Below, piece after piece: positions 1-10,550 of a stretch of 14,337 nucleotides of DNA. Made by a program: the position numbers and the translations under genes. Every line of letters begins with the position of its first letter. Position 1 is the first letter of the stretch. The DNA lies in assembly GCA_001953115.1 (NCBI GenBank), contig LSSL01004862.1, positions 1 through 14,337 of the forward strand, given 5' to 3'. Source of the DNA: Smittium mucronatum (Eukaryota > Kickxellomycota > Harpellomycetes > Harpellales > Legeriomycetaceae). The notes under the pieces were generated by a model. That model was not told the DNA's origin, did no database searches, and saw only the letters and a program-made list of their open reading frames with translations.

Positions 1-20
1 CATGGTTATGCGCAACCATG
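1..20. repeat. Short perfect inverted repeat at the window edge
   Basis: The first 20 bases contain two 7-bp arms (CATGGTT at 1-7 and AACCATG at 14-20) that are exact reverse complements around a 6-base spacer. The palindrome overlaps the apparent start of the edge ORF. Whether it continues to the left cannot be seen. It may be coincidence. Confidence 0.4.
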
Positions 21-508
21 AGTTGGTCGAGTCCGGTGCTTATCCTTATGGATTTGCCCCGGAGGTAGACGCTTGGCTAGATGCAGCGGAAGATAGGGAT
101 AGTGAAGTCTCGGCTTCGATCTCTATAGAAGCCCTTGAGTTGAGTGGCGACTTAGACCCATCGGCTGACTTAGCGGGAAAACCAGTTATGGAGGATATTT
201 TATCTTCTTTACTGGGACTTTCGTTAAGTTCCGGTCCCATCCCCCCGGTAAGGTTCTGGCCTATTATTCCTACCTTGGGGGCTGTACAAACACTTAGTTT
301 TGTCAGTACAGGGAGCAACGGGCGAAGTGTAGATAGGCGGAGTAAGGGAGCTATACCTGCCCTAAGTTCTCTGCTGGGCGAGGGCGAAGAGTCTACTAGT
401 AATAGATTTCTCAGCGTTGCCTCACCTTTAGCTGCACAAAAACAGTTTAGGAGCGAGGATGTGTACCAGTCTAACTGGTATAGAGAATCTGCTTCCGACA
501 GTAATTAA
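2..508 (+). CDS. Unrecognised ORF at the window edge, possibly 5'-partial
   Basis: An open frame of 168 codons runs from an ATG at base 2 to a TAA at 506-508. A second in-frame ATG lies at base 8. The frame may continue upstream of the window, so the true start is unknown. Base composition is near balanced, in sharp contrast with the AT-rich DNA that begins directly after the stop, which argues that this is real or recently functional coding sequence. The product is acidic in its first third (many Asp and Glu), then rich in Leu, Ser and Gly, with a proline-rich patch around residues 79-90. It has no signal peptide, no obvious membrane segment, no cysteines and no catalytic motif I can name. 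A shadow frame of 90 codons on the other strand (46-318) looks less protein-like. It could be the end of a host gene or a gag-like piece of a retroelement; I cannot decide. Confidence 0.45.
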   Translation: MVMRNHELVESGAYPYGFAPEVDAWLDAAEDRDSEVSASISIEALELSGDLDPSADLAGKPVMEDILSSLLGLSLSSGPIPPVRFWPIIPTLGAVQTLSFVSTGSNGRSVDRRSKGAIPALSSLLGEGEESTSNRFLSVASPLAAQKQFRSEDVYQSNWYRESASDSN

Positions 509-1226
509 CGTTTATACCAATACTACTATATGGGCAATTTTAATCATTTAAATTGATTTTAGCAATTCAAGAATGATTTTTTCCCAAACATCTATGTTCT
601 ATGATGCTTTTTCTTTTAATTTTTTTTTCATATTTAGTTTATATATATTTAAATTTAAATTATCTTTATGTTTTGTTGAATTAATAGCTGCAATAAAAAA
701 GAATAAGAAAATCATTGTGGAATTTTTATAGAAAAGGAGAAAGAATTTAAAAATTTAAATAATAAAAATGACAAAAAAACAACTACAAAAACAATAATAA
801 TAAAAAATGTTTTGTTGAAAATTTAAGCTCTTAAACATATATATTTCTTTAATATCCAATATCCTAACAGAATCTATCACATCACCTCAATACCGATTAA
901 TAAAATTTATTAAATGCTTCAAAATAATAAAAAAATGTCTATTTATTTAAGTTTTTGATATATGAATCGTATTAGTTTAAATAAAGATACTTAGATTTAA
1001 TAAAAAACCATAGATACACAGAATACCTTTCAAATATGTAAAAAAAGTTTCTCTAAAAACTAACTAATAAATTAATTAATTATGTATCAATAAAACTCCC
1101 AAAACACACTAAAATAAAAATTCGTAATATATAAAATATTTTCAATGCTAAGAAAAATATATCTTTACTTTGAATCCTCTATTTTGTTTTTTTTTCTAAA
1201 ATTTCTTTCATATATTAGAGCATGAA

Positions 1227-1243
1227 TTTTTTTTTTTTTTTTT
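1227..1243 (+). repeat. Poly-T tract (17 T)
   Basis: An uninterrupted run of 17 T residues, the longest homopolymer in the window. It is likely a slippage-prone simple repeat, or the A-tail relic of an old retrotransposed sequence on the minus strand. No adjacent coding remnant is visible. Confidence 0.8.
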
Positions 1244-1782
1244 GGAATGATAAATAAAAATATCTAAACTTAAGAAATAAATACATAAAGTTTTTTTAAT
1301 TAGATAAAATAATATTTAGGGACTTCCTATTGGCATAATATTGTTTCATTATTTTTAAAAATATTCAAGTATCTAAAGCCACACCCTCATTTCAAATTCA
1401 GGACCTAACTAATAAATCATTAATGTAGAAAAGTGCTAAACTTAAACAAAAAAATATCGATTATAAATACGTAAGATTATTTGTCAATTGATTTTATAGT
1501 GATATTAAAACTATTTTGAATTTATTTATCAATATATATGATTTATAATGCTGGTAAAATGGGTTTTTTGTAAAGTGATAATAATTGGTTTTTAGTATAT
1601 TATAAAGACAGCTAATAGCGTACAAGGAGCCCTGTGCAAGAATTTCCAACAGATTTTTTTATTATCCCCTCTTAATCTTCTCATCAACTTGGTTATTATG
1701 CAAAAGAAAAAATCCGATATCTATTTCCTGTTATAGTATACATCAGTTTAATGGATCGGGCCTCCACCATTTTTAAAATTTT

Positions 1783-1798
1783 CTTTAAAATTTTAAAG
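1783..1798. repeat. 16-bp perfect palindrome
   Basis: CTTTAAAATTTTAAAG is its own reverse complement. It sits beside a similar TTTTAAAATTTT string at 1771-1782, so the 30-bp neighbourhood is a cluster of self-complementary A/T blocks. In DNA this AT-rich such palindromes are not very surprising. Confidence 0.5.
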
Positions 1799-2133
1799 TA
1801 GTATGCAAAAGTTGATGTCTAAATTACCCTCTAAGTTTTCAAATCGAGATTTTTGCTCGCACAACAGAGTTTTGTGATCTATGTAGTATTATACGTATCT
1901 TTTATACTTAGATCTCGATCAAAGCAAGATCATTGGAATTAAAACATATAACCTTATAACTTTTTGATAATTTTTCCTGCTACATATAACTTGCATACCT
2001 CTGTCTTTTTGACCGACTTCTTGAAATTTTTTGAGTAAATCAAATAAAAATTGACTAAACCCAATTTGAATAACGGGCTTTTAATAAAAAAATGATTATG
2101 TATTTGGCTCTTTTTTTTGAGCAAATATCTCAC

Positions 2134-2172
2134 AGGAGTTCCAAGAATGTTTTTTTTTTCACTGGAGCTCCT
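2134..2172. repeat. Inverted repeat with poly-T loop
   Basis: The arms 2134-2143 and 2163-2172 are reverse complements over 10 bp with one mismatch (G-T pairable in RNA). They enclose a 19-base spacer dominated by a run of T. A shorter hairpin, GCTC and GAGC around eight T, lies just upstream at 2107-2122. Function is unknown. Confidence 0.4.
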
Positions 2173-3347
2173 ATAATTAGAAAATATTGCTGCTAGTTAC
2201 GGTTTAAGGTGGCTTTAACCAACTTAAATTCGTTTTGGAAAATAGAAGATATTTTTTCGGGTATGCTTCTCTTATAACTTTGGAGAGTGAGACTATCCTT
2301 AAGCTCCTTCTGATTAGCCGAGTTTAGCTTATTTCGAGATAAATTAAGCCCAAGCTCAACAAGATGTTAGTATGAGTAGATAGGGGCTGCCATTGATAGA
2401 CTTTTGAATCCTAAAATTGGCAAAAACCCCCTGCATCTTGCTGATATTGGATAATATTTTCTCATTTTTGAGTTAAGCAGGTTAATTTATAATATTTCTG
2501 GGATAACTTATACTTTAAATTACATATTGTGCACCTAAAAATGAATACTGTGTATTTTTTTAAATTTTTTTGCTAAAATTGAAAGAAAATAATAGAAATC
2601 ATGTTTTTATCACCTTTCATCAGATCAAAAAGCAGAAAGATCCAAATCTTAAGGGGGAGTGGTATTTAAATTATAAAAAATTGAGGTAGCCTTAAGAACA
2701 TTATATTAAGTAAACTTTTTATAAAAGTTAAACATGTACTGGGTGATAAGTGTGATTATATATATTTATCATTGGTGGTTGCTGATGAATAATTTTTAAT
2801 ACAAGACTTTATATTACATTTACAGCTATTTTTTCAATCAAATTCAATAACTCTTCATTTATATTATGAAATTTTATACAGAAAAACTCGCAAATAAGCT
2901 GTATAAATTTATCATAATATACGCATTCTCAAAATAAGAGTAGAAAAATTACAATTTTACAACATAAGGTTATTTTAATGTGTATCAAGCACGAATAATA
3001 ACTCGAAGCTGATTTCTTTTTTGGGTGTTTTTATTTATTTATGTGTATTAGATTTTATGTAAGATTTTTTTATACTCCATTTCTAAAGCTTGGTAATACC
3101 ATTTCCTTCTGATACTAATATAACTTTACCGGGGGATTAAAAGATTATTAGACTATCTTTATGATATAATATAAAAGTTAAAGAAATTTCTATTAATTTT
3201 ATTATTATTATATTAAATTTAATATTAAAAAAATTTAAACAAATTCTGTCCAAACATCTGATTTCCAACCATAAGAAAGTAATTATTCAAAAATTTTAGA
3301 AAAACGATTTTTTAGCAATTTTTTTTAAAAATTACATTATTAACTAG

Positions 3348-3362
3348 AATAATAATAATAAT
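3348..3362 (+). repeat. AAT trinucleotide microsatellite
   Basis: Five perfect AAT units, followed by AAATCG. A longer array of the same unit lies about 230 bp downstream. Confidence 0.75.
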
Positions 3363-3578
3363 AAATCGCTCCTATTTTGCTATTTTTATACTTTTCATTA
3401 TGCTGAATTTTTTTTATGTTTACTCTAGTTTTTTTTCGTCGCTTTTTCGATAAATGGCTTAATATGAGTATTCTTGCATAATTTTTTTACGATAAAATAT
3501 TGAATTATATTTTATAGCCGAGTAAAAACTACTAACCGATTTTCCAAGTATTATTTCAATGAAAATTTTAATGCCTGT

Positions 3579-3601
3579 ATAATAATAATAATAATAATAA
3601 T
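3579..3601 (+). repeat. ATA/AAT trinucleotide microsatellite
   Basis: A 23-base perfect ATA/AAT array of nearly eight units, followed by TCGATC. Like the shorter array upstream, it is followed directly by a TCG-containing string, so the two could descend from one duplicated sequence, although the wider flanks do not obviously match. Confidence 0.85.
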
Positions 3602-5758
3602 CGATCAATAGAATAAATTGATTTTTTTAGTCAAGTTTTTATTTTTATTTGATAAAAATTATTTTTTATTGAGTTTTTGCTGCAATAGATAACATTGCAA
3701 ATTTAATCTAAATTTATAATATTTTAACTTTTAATTTTCGCTAAAATTGGTTAAGAGTAGACTGAATATAAAAAAATCGACTGATTTGGCATATAATAGG
3801 ATATTTTAAGCAATTTCAGATGAATATGAAAATAAAGCCAATAATTGTACCATTTTATTAGTCCATTTTTGATTAATTTACATTAAATTAGGTAGACGAA
3901 GTTATTTAGTTTTTTGGAATGAATAAAAAATGATGATTGAATATTTTATAGATAAATAAAACCAAATCAATTTGTTTCAAATATTTTCAAAAAATTCCAA
4001 AAAAAATTATAAAAATAAGCTATGTCTATAAGAAATTTATTAATTGAGAAAATAGTATTTTTACGCATAAAATTACATATATTTTTAGGTTTGGATTTAT
4101 TTGAAAATTAAATAATCCATCAAATAATTGAGTGGTTTTAAATGTAATGATTTAATATTAGGTTATAATTTTTTTCTTTTTTAGAATAAAAATATCTTTA
4201 CAAACTTGTATATCGAATTTCAAAAATAAATATAATTAAATCTTGGTTATCAAAATAAAATTTAAAAATAACTTTAAATCATCGCTATATTCAAAATTTA
4301 GCCTAAATGAAATATAAATAATAAAATTAAATCTTATTTGAATAGTTATTTGAGCTTGAATGTGCGTTCCTCACAAAGATAATTCATGCCAAATTATATT
4401 TTTTGTACCATATTTATATTGATTTTCTTTCTTTCTAGTATGAATAAATAAAATATTTAGCTTTTAATACATAAAATATATAATAAAAATTTCAAAAAAT
4501 AATCCAAGTTGGTCTATTAAATGTTATCTAAGCCTGTGAAGGTGAATACCTACCATTTTTTAACTTATTCACCGCTATATTTTCCAAATACTTTTAAAAT
4601 GTCCATAATACTTCAAGGGAGTGATCGAATTTTTTTTAAAGTTTTTTATTGCCCCTAACCCATTTTCTAAGCCTCCATAAATACCACCACTTATTATCCA
4701 TTTAAAATAAAAAAAGTAAAATAAACTCATGTAGTAGTGATAGATTGTCTATATAATAATCTTGTTTTTAATTTCGTTTCAAAAAAAGAGTCAAAGACTA
4801 ATATTATTCGGTGCAATGAAAAATTATCCTAGTTGAAAGAAAACTATTCTAAAGGTTTTGCATAATGTAGTTTGTTTTTTTAATGCGGTAAATAAGGTGC
4901 AATTTAAATATAGCAAAATATAAAAATTTCCCTATTTATGTTTGTACGCTTGTAAAAAATACTCCTTGTATAAAGAAATTTTATTTATTTCTTTTAAAAA
5001 GTTAAAAAATCAAGGGAGAATCAAAAAAAAGATTTATTCAAGATTTTTAATTCATTTTTAACCAAACTTTAAATCTAATGCACAAGAATTTTTTTTTAGA
5101 AACCATCTCAATAAATTTGTATAAATCAACGAGTGTATGATTTTACACAGCTTCAAATCGAACGAATAAAAAAAATCATTTCGATTTAATGAAATATAAA
5201 TGAAATAGGTGATATCTAGTTGTTTAATGGAGCTTATAACTATAGATCATTTAGAGATAGAAAACAGTCAAGTTTATTTATATTTTGCTCGAAAATCGAG
5301 TGAATTATCTTTTTTTGATTTAAAATCGTTCAGTTATTTGATTGGTTATTTGATTTTTAAAATAAATCCAAACTTAACAATATATAAGATTTTATATATA
5401 AAAAAACTGTTTTCTCAATTAATAAATTGCATATAGACATAGTATATTTCAACAATTTTTATTAAAATTTTCAAAAATATTTTGAGCGACTGAATCCGTT
5501 ATTATTTATTTAAAAAATAGTATGTAATCGTTCTTTATTGAATTCAAAGGTTAAATTTTTTTCGTTTACCTAATTTAATGGGATTAGTCTAAAATGGCTT
5601 AATAAAATGGCACGAATATTGGCTGAATTTGCATATTCATCGGAAGTTGCTTGAAATAACAGATTTTTCTATAAACAGTCGAATCTAAACCGATTTAGAC
5701 ATAACTCATCAGTTAACTTTAAGAATCCTCAATTCAACACAAGTATTTTATATATATA

Positions 5759-5811
5759 CAGGGGTTTCTCTGAGAGCGGACACTTCCCTATTAATTTTTT
5801 ACTATTTTCCT
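5759..5811 (+). repeat. Left terminal inverted repeat
   Basis: Starts CAGGGG directly after a TATATATA stretch that supplies a TA target dinucleotide. It contains TGAGAGCGGACA (5771-5782), which is complementary to 7844-7855. The AGCGGACACTTCCC style resembles Tigger/pogo termini. Confidence 0.6.
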
Positions 5812-6786
5812 GATTCGGAGACTTTTAAAAAGCTCTATGTATATATTTATTATTATCTCAAATTTAATTCCAAAAGAAGAATCCGCCTATCGAATAATAT
5901 GGAAACTTTATTAGAGTCAGCATGTTTTTCTAAATTAATTTCTTGGAAAAAATATGGTTTTATTTTAATCAATGGTTTACATAGTATAAAAAAAGTTTGA
6001 CCTTGAAAGAATTCCCACATTTGCGATTGATTTTTTATTTTTATTTTAAGAAATTTATATAAAGGATTTAAATTCCAGTATAAAACATAAAAAAAATACA
6101 TTAAAAAGTGCAAAAAACATACTCCATCCCATCCATCTCTGTAGATTAGAGTTTTTGCCCTTTTTACATCGATGAAATCCTTTTTTACACCAAATTCTCC
6201 TTTTAAAAGAGTTTATATGTTCATTTGAGTAAAAATGTCATTTTATAACTCGATTTTTTATCCTTTAAAATGAAAATGATAGCAAATAACAATTGTCATC
6301 GAGTTTTAAATAGGATGACTTACCACACTTCCGGAAAAAATTCTGATAGTTAGCTAATCATATTAATTTTATAAATTAACCTATAAAGATTTCTGAGAAA
6401 AGGCATCGAGTATCCTTAAGAATCACAATTACACGTGTTTTTACATGTTGGGGCATTACTTTTTCAAAAAGGGACTAAGTATCTGTCTATAATGTTTAAT
6501 TGGCATCGGTTAGCTAATTAATACCCAAAATTATCACTAACCTATCAATAGGGATGAGATTTTTGGTATTGAAAAAGTCAACGATAGCTGGTTACAAATA
6601 AAATAAAACATGGACTTTATTTGAATTATGGAGGCCAATTCTAGTTGGATTAAATAGTGACTTAATTTATAAACTACAGCATTTTTTCATGCAATTATTT
6701 ATGGCAAGCTTTAAGAGTATAGCCCCATCTAGTCCCCTTTTCTAAAGATAAACTCGATCTTTTTTAATTTATTTCCATGGTGGATA

Positions 6787-6877
6787 TTGATGGAGGGTAG
6801 AGGTTTTTTTATTCTAGAACTCTAAAAATCAAAGAAGGGTAGAAGTTTTGAAAAGAAAGAGAGGTAGAAAGAGATAG
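6787..6877 (+). repeat. Purine-rich tract with GGTAGA motifs
   Basis: Within the decayed transposon, the plus strand is strongly A/G biased apart from a short T-rich break. GGTAGA recurs at 6796, 6838 and 6863, and again at 7551 in a similar ATGGAGGG context. These may be diverged internal repeats of the element or simple-sequence drift. Confidence 0.35.
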
Positions 6878-7814
6878 CATAAAAAAATTTATATTTTAAA
6901 ATGCCGTTTTGGAAGATAACGCCAATCTGTGACTCATCATATTTTTCCATATTTTTTTTTATATTCTACTTAATTTACATTTAAAATATTTGATTTTTTT
7001 CCAGCATGTAATTCCAAAAATTGTAAAAATAGCACAAAAAGAGGCTGAATAATAATGTATAAGAAAGGATAAATTAGTAAAAAAATATTATTGAGACTGC
7101 TTTTCTCTACCCCATTCTTATTGTGGTTGAAACATATGATAAAAAAACAAAAATAAGGATATTTAAAGTTTAGTGATATTTAGGTGAAAGTATGAATGTT
7201 AGTTGTTGACGGGATATATGTTGGCATTGATATGAGCCACATCCGCCTATATAAATCTATTTCATAAACTAAGTGATAAAATGAATCGAAAATTGGTGTG
7301 AGTAGGATTAAATTTTATCTAATATGATTATGCAATATATCGAAATTGCATTACTTTTAAAGTGATGAATGATCCAGCTCGAGTTAAGAAATGTAATTAG
7401 TAATGTATCCCTTAAAAAAATGGTTGACTGAATGTTCTGAAATACTATTTGCACAAAAAAATCCGAGAAATTAATTCGATTGGAATAATAGGGATACTTT
7501 CTACCTATATTTTTATGATGCACGAACGACGCATATTTTCAATGGAGGGAGGTAGAGGCATTATCTTGTTATGTCTATTAATATCAACTATGGGTTTTAA
7601 GAACATAAACGAGATTCTTTTCAAGATCAGGAGTTTTTATATATATAAACCATTGGCTAAATAAAATTTAATTATCACCAAAATAATAAATGGATAAAAA
7701 CACACTATTTTCTAATAAAATTTCAACATTTTGCGAATACAAACTTATTTTGTAATATAAATTCCAAAATAACCAATAAATTTTTGCCTCATCTTAGCGC
7801 CATATTTACAAATT

Positions 7815-7870
7815 AGCAAAGCAGTAAATATTTAATAGGAAAATGTCCGCTCTCAAATAAAATTTCCCAA
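7815..7870 (-). repeat. Right terminal inverted repeat
   Basis: Read on the minus strand, it matches the left repeat at 34 of 41 positions over 7815-7855. Outward of the core it continues with AAATAAAATTTCCC, where the left arm has a version 3 bases shorter. The expected terminal TG and the TA duplication are not recognisable, so the exact end is uncertain by a few bases. Confidence 0.6.
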
Positions 7871-8213
7871 ATTATGTGGATATTTTCAAAAGCTTTAGAT
7901 TCTCAGAATATTGGCACCTCACTTCTCATCTCTTTTCTGAAGAATTTACTTGAATAATTCTATATTAAGAATAATGGAAAACAGCGGATTAAAAATGGTC
8001 TAAAATGATGAAATCCAGTATTTGGGCGTATCACCACAAAGATTGCCTACATGCGCAGATGCTAGAATAAACACGAATATACTAGTTTTCAGAATACTAG
8101 TATGGAAAGTGATATAAAGCTCCATGATTTTAATATTGACCAATAAAAAACAACAAAATTTTTATAAGATTTATTATTTTGTAAAGCCTGAATAATCAAG
8201 ATGAACGAGATTT

Positions 8214-8232
8214 AGCCTAAAGGTTTTAGGCT
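8214..8232. repeat. Tight 8-bp hairpin
   Basis: AGCCTAAA at 8214-8221 and TTTAGGCT at 8225-8232 are exact complements around a 3-base GGT loop. No T-run follows on either strand in a terminator-like way, and no gene ends nearby. In a eukaryote it is more likely a chance palindrome or a remnant of a larger inverted repeat. Confidence 0.5.
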
Positions 8233-8930
8233 TGGGGAAAAAATCACTACTTTAAATCCGATGATTAGATGAAAAAATCACACTATTTGTTTTTCCCATG
8301 AAAATGTTACACATATTATGTGACTATATCTTCCATATTAAGAAAAAATAGATTTTTAAACCCGGAAGTTAGACTCGAAAAAATTGATTATTAATAGTCG
8401 CATTCATATCTGGAAAGTTATAAAAAAAAATTTTATGGCAACCATTCGTGTGCCCAAACTTTTTTCCGTTTTCGGATTAATACATAAGATTTTTCACTTT
8501 TATCCATGATTGATTTTCATTAAAAAAACTTTTCTTAAAAATTTTACTTTTAATACCGCCAAAATTAATTGGAAATCCGCTAATTAATATACATATGAGC
8601 GCTAATTTAACCAGATTTTTATTGGTCACTTCTCAATAAGGTTGCAATATTGTTGGGAAATAAATTGTCGATATCAGATAAATAGCAATTTACTCATTTG
8701 TTAGATTTTTTTAAAGGCCCAACTCTATCGTTTTGACTCTTGAAATTTTTGGTATTGCATTTAACTCTTTCAGAGCCAGCTGCACAAAATGCCCCCAAGT
8801 ATTATTAAATAATATGATTTATAAATAAACCCAAAGCTATAATTTGGTTGGCTATTATATCATCAAATCCAAGATGGTGGATTGTTTGGGTATTACCCAA
8901 TATTTTTTTTTGGTACAAATAGTCAAAGTG

Positions 8931-9075
8931 TAAAAAATGTAGATTTTTAGCCTCATGGCTTCTAATGAATAATTTTCTTTCAAAAAAAAAAAAAGATAAT
9001 GTGAGGCTAAATATCTAGTCGGGGGAGATTTTCTTTTCTATTAATAGAAATAATTTTTTGGTTTCACATTTTTTA
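8931..9075. repeat. Nested imperfect stem-loop
   Basis: The inner arms 8941-8955 and 9002-9016 pair over 15 bp with one mismatch, around a 46-base loop that carries an A13 run (8982-8994). Outer arms 8931-8940 (TAAAAAATGT) and 9066-9075 (ACATTTTTTA) pair perfectly over 10 bp. The inner stem contains the GC-bearing AGCCTCA/TGAGGCT, which is uncommon in such AT-rich DNA. It could be a small MITE-like element, a folded non-coding RNA or chance. No flanking target duplication was found. Confidence 0.45.
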
Positions 9076-10550
9076 AATCAGTTTAAATGTTGGATAACAG
9101 ATCAAGATCTGTAAAGGGTATATTACGCTCGACTTCATAGCTTATTTACAAAAAGCATAGGAATGTATATTTGGTGCCTTTGTTAAACAAGATGATATTC
9201 CACCGTTGAAAGATATGTTTGATTCACTTTTGCAATATTTATACTGCTGAATTAACCAAGTTTGATATCTATTTTACGAATAAGCTAAATTTTATCATTT
9301 CAATCAGGATTATTATTTTTATGGTTTCCGCTTATTGTTTTCATAAAATTGAGTTTTTTTTGCAAAAGAAAAGACTTCTGCCATTTATTCAATTTGGTAA
9401 AAAGTAGCTAGAATCATATAATTGTAAAACAACATATATATAATAGTTTTAGAGGTTAATATTAATAAATTGGTTCAAGCACAAGAATATGGATATTATT
9501 TTCTAAAATAGTTTTTAGAATAAACCCTTAATTAGATTGAAGAGGGGAATTGAATATATACGGCATTTAACCTTGTAAGTCCAATCTAATATTTCTATTT
9601 CCAATAACCGCTTTTCTAGAGCCGAGACTTTGAGCTAGAAACTTCAATCTTCTTTGGATTTATTTTATTTTCTCAATATAATTTTATATTTTCAGTTTTA
9701 TTAGAAGAGTTTTACTGTAATATTTTTTAAAAAAAATTTGAGCAGGTTTTTAATATCACTTTATAAATACATGTATTTTCAATATACTAATAACCCAATC
9801 CTCTTATAAATTTCATTTCTAAGAATTTTTTGGCACTCAATGGGACAAAATGTCTTATTTAAGCCGGTGAATTTATTTCTTAAAATGCAGGCTTACCCAA
9901 TGAAGATAGCTATTCCGAGATGTATTCCTCCCAAGACTAAAAATTGAAATTAGGAATTTATGCCTTCATTGTCTATATTTTTATAAATTACTATCTGGAA
10001 CATATGGGAAATGAATTACTAATAGACTTTTTTGATTTAATAAAATATATTAAAATATTGGTGTTAATATTATATCAACTATAGTACCTGATATAGAAAG
10101 ATGCTTGTAAAGGAAATGCTGGAGCGTATTCCGATTTATACATTTTTACATAACAGCCAAAAGGAGCTCATATCAATTCTGCTCAATTATTTAATAAATG
10201 CAATTGAAATCGATTGAGCTTAATATAATAAAAATCGAACAGTAAATTATTCTGGCATAACAAATGTAAAAAAATTCGGCGTTTATTCACAAGAGAAATG
10301 AAAATGTTTTAATTCTGCTAAATGATAAATTCTTACAGCTATGTGTTCGAACGGGTGATGCCATTTCAGAAAAAAGCTGAATTATTGGATATATATATTA
10401 AAGGCATCCAATTATATCTATTTTTATCGTATTATGTATAAATACTGGCCTTTTTTTTGACTTGATACGTAAGTATATTTTCCCGCTGATTAAATTAATA
10501 TAAAAAAAAAAAAAGAATTTGAATACATTTTAAAAAAGTGTACAATTAGT

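Larger units (their letters stand above)
509..5758. other. AT-rich gene desert, left part
   Basis: About 5.2 kb with very high A+T, dense stop codons in all frames and no frame that looks like protein. The longest candidate is 75 codons at 5209-5436, from a GTG, with A/T-driven composition (Ile, Leu, Lys, Phe, Tyr); I treat it as chance. I see no tRNA, rRNA or snRNA signature. Contents I can point to are a T17 run (1227-1243), a 16-bp palindrome (1783-1798), a hairpin with a poly-T loop (2134-2172) and two AAT microsatellites (3348-3362, 3579-3601). Small patches of higher GC, for example 1620-1760 and 2190-2400, may be eroded remnants of older coding or transposon DNA, but I recognise nothing in them. 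Confidence 0.7.
5759..7870 (-). mobile_element. Decayed TIR DNA transposon, Tc1/mariner (pogo/Tigger-like)
   Basis: The segment is bounded by inverted repeats. The left arm (from CAGGGG at 5759 to about 5811) and the right arm (about 7815-7870) share the perfect 12-bp core TGAGAGCGGACA and its complement. By hand alignment 34 of 41 bases match inward of and including the core. Outward, a GGG/CCC end also aligns if 3 bases were lost on the left. The left end begins CAGGGG after TA, the usual start and TA target of pogo/Tigger-type elements, and the length of about 2.1 kb suits that family. The interior has no intact transposase: the longest frames are 71-86 codons. Weak support for a minus-strand transposase is a W-x3-H-F pattern (7359-7376) followed by I-L-D (7317-7328), resembling the stretch around the second catalytic Asp. 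The orientation is inferred from this alone. The right terminal bases and the target duplication are eroded. Confidence 0.55.
7871..10550. other. AT-rich gene desert, middle part
   Basis: No frame here looks like protein. The longest (62 codons at 9219-9407, from a TTG) has A/T-driven composition and no motif. The region holds a tight hairpin (8214-8232), a nested stem-loop (8931-9075) and an A13 run at 10502-10514. I see no RNA gene. Confidence 0.65.

Noticed and set aside
4650..4670. CCCCTAACCC, resembling telomere repeat
   Set aside because: A single partial unit with no tandem array; not a telomere.
5209..5436. 75-codon ORF on the plus strand
   Set aside because: It starts at GTG, its composition is dominated by Ile, Leu, Lys, Phe, Ser and Tyr as expected for random AT-rich DNA, and it has no recognisable motif or intron context.
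5853..6113. 86-codon ORF on the minus strand
   Set aside because: Composition is A/T-driven and it overlaps the left part of the decayed TIR element. There is no clear transposase similarity.
7449..7664. 71-codon ORF on the plus strand
   Set aside because: It starts at TTG, it lies antisense to the stretch with the weak transposase pattern, and the product is not recognisable.
9219..9407. 62-codon ORF on the plus strand
   Set aside because: TTG start, A/T-driven composition, no motif; consistent with chance.
10340..10365. GTGTTCGAAC, resembling a tRNA B-box
   Set aside because: No A-box at a proper distance and no acceptor-stem pairing.
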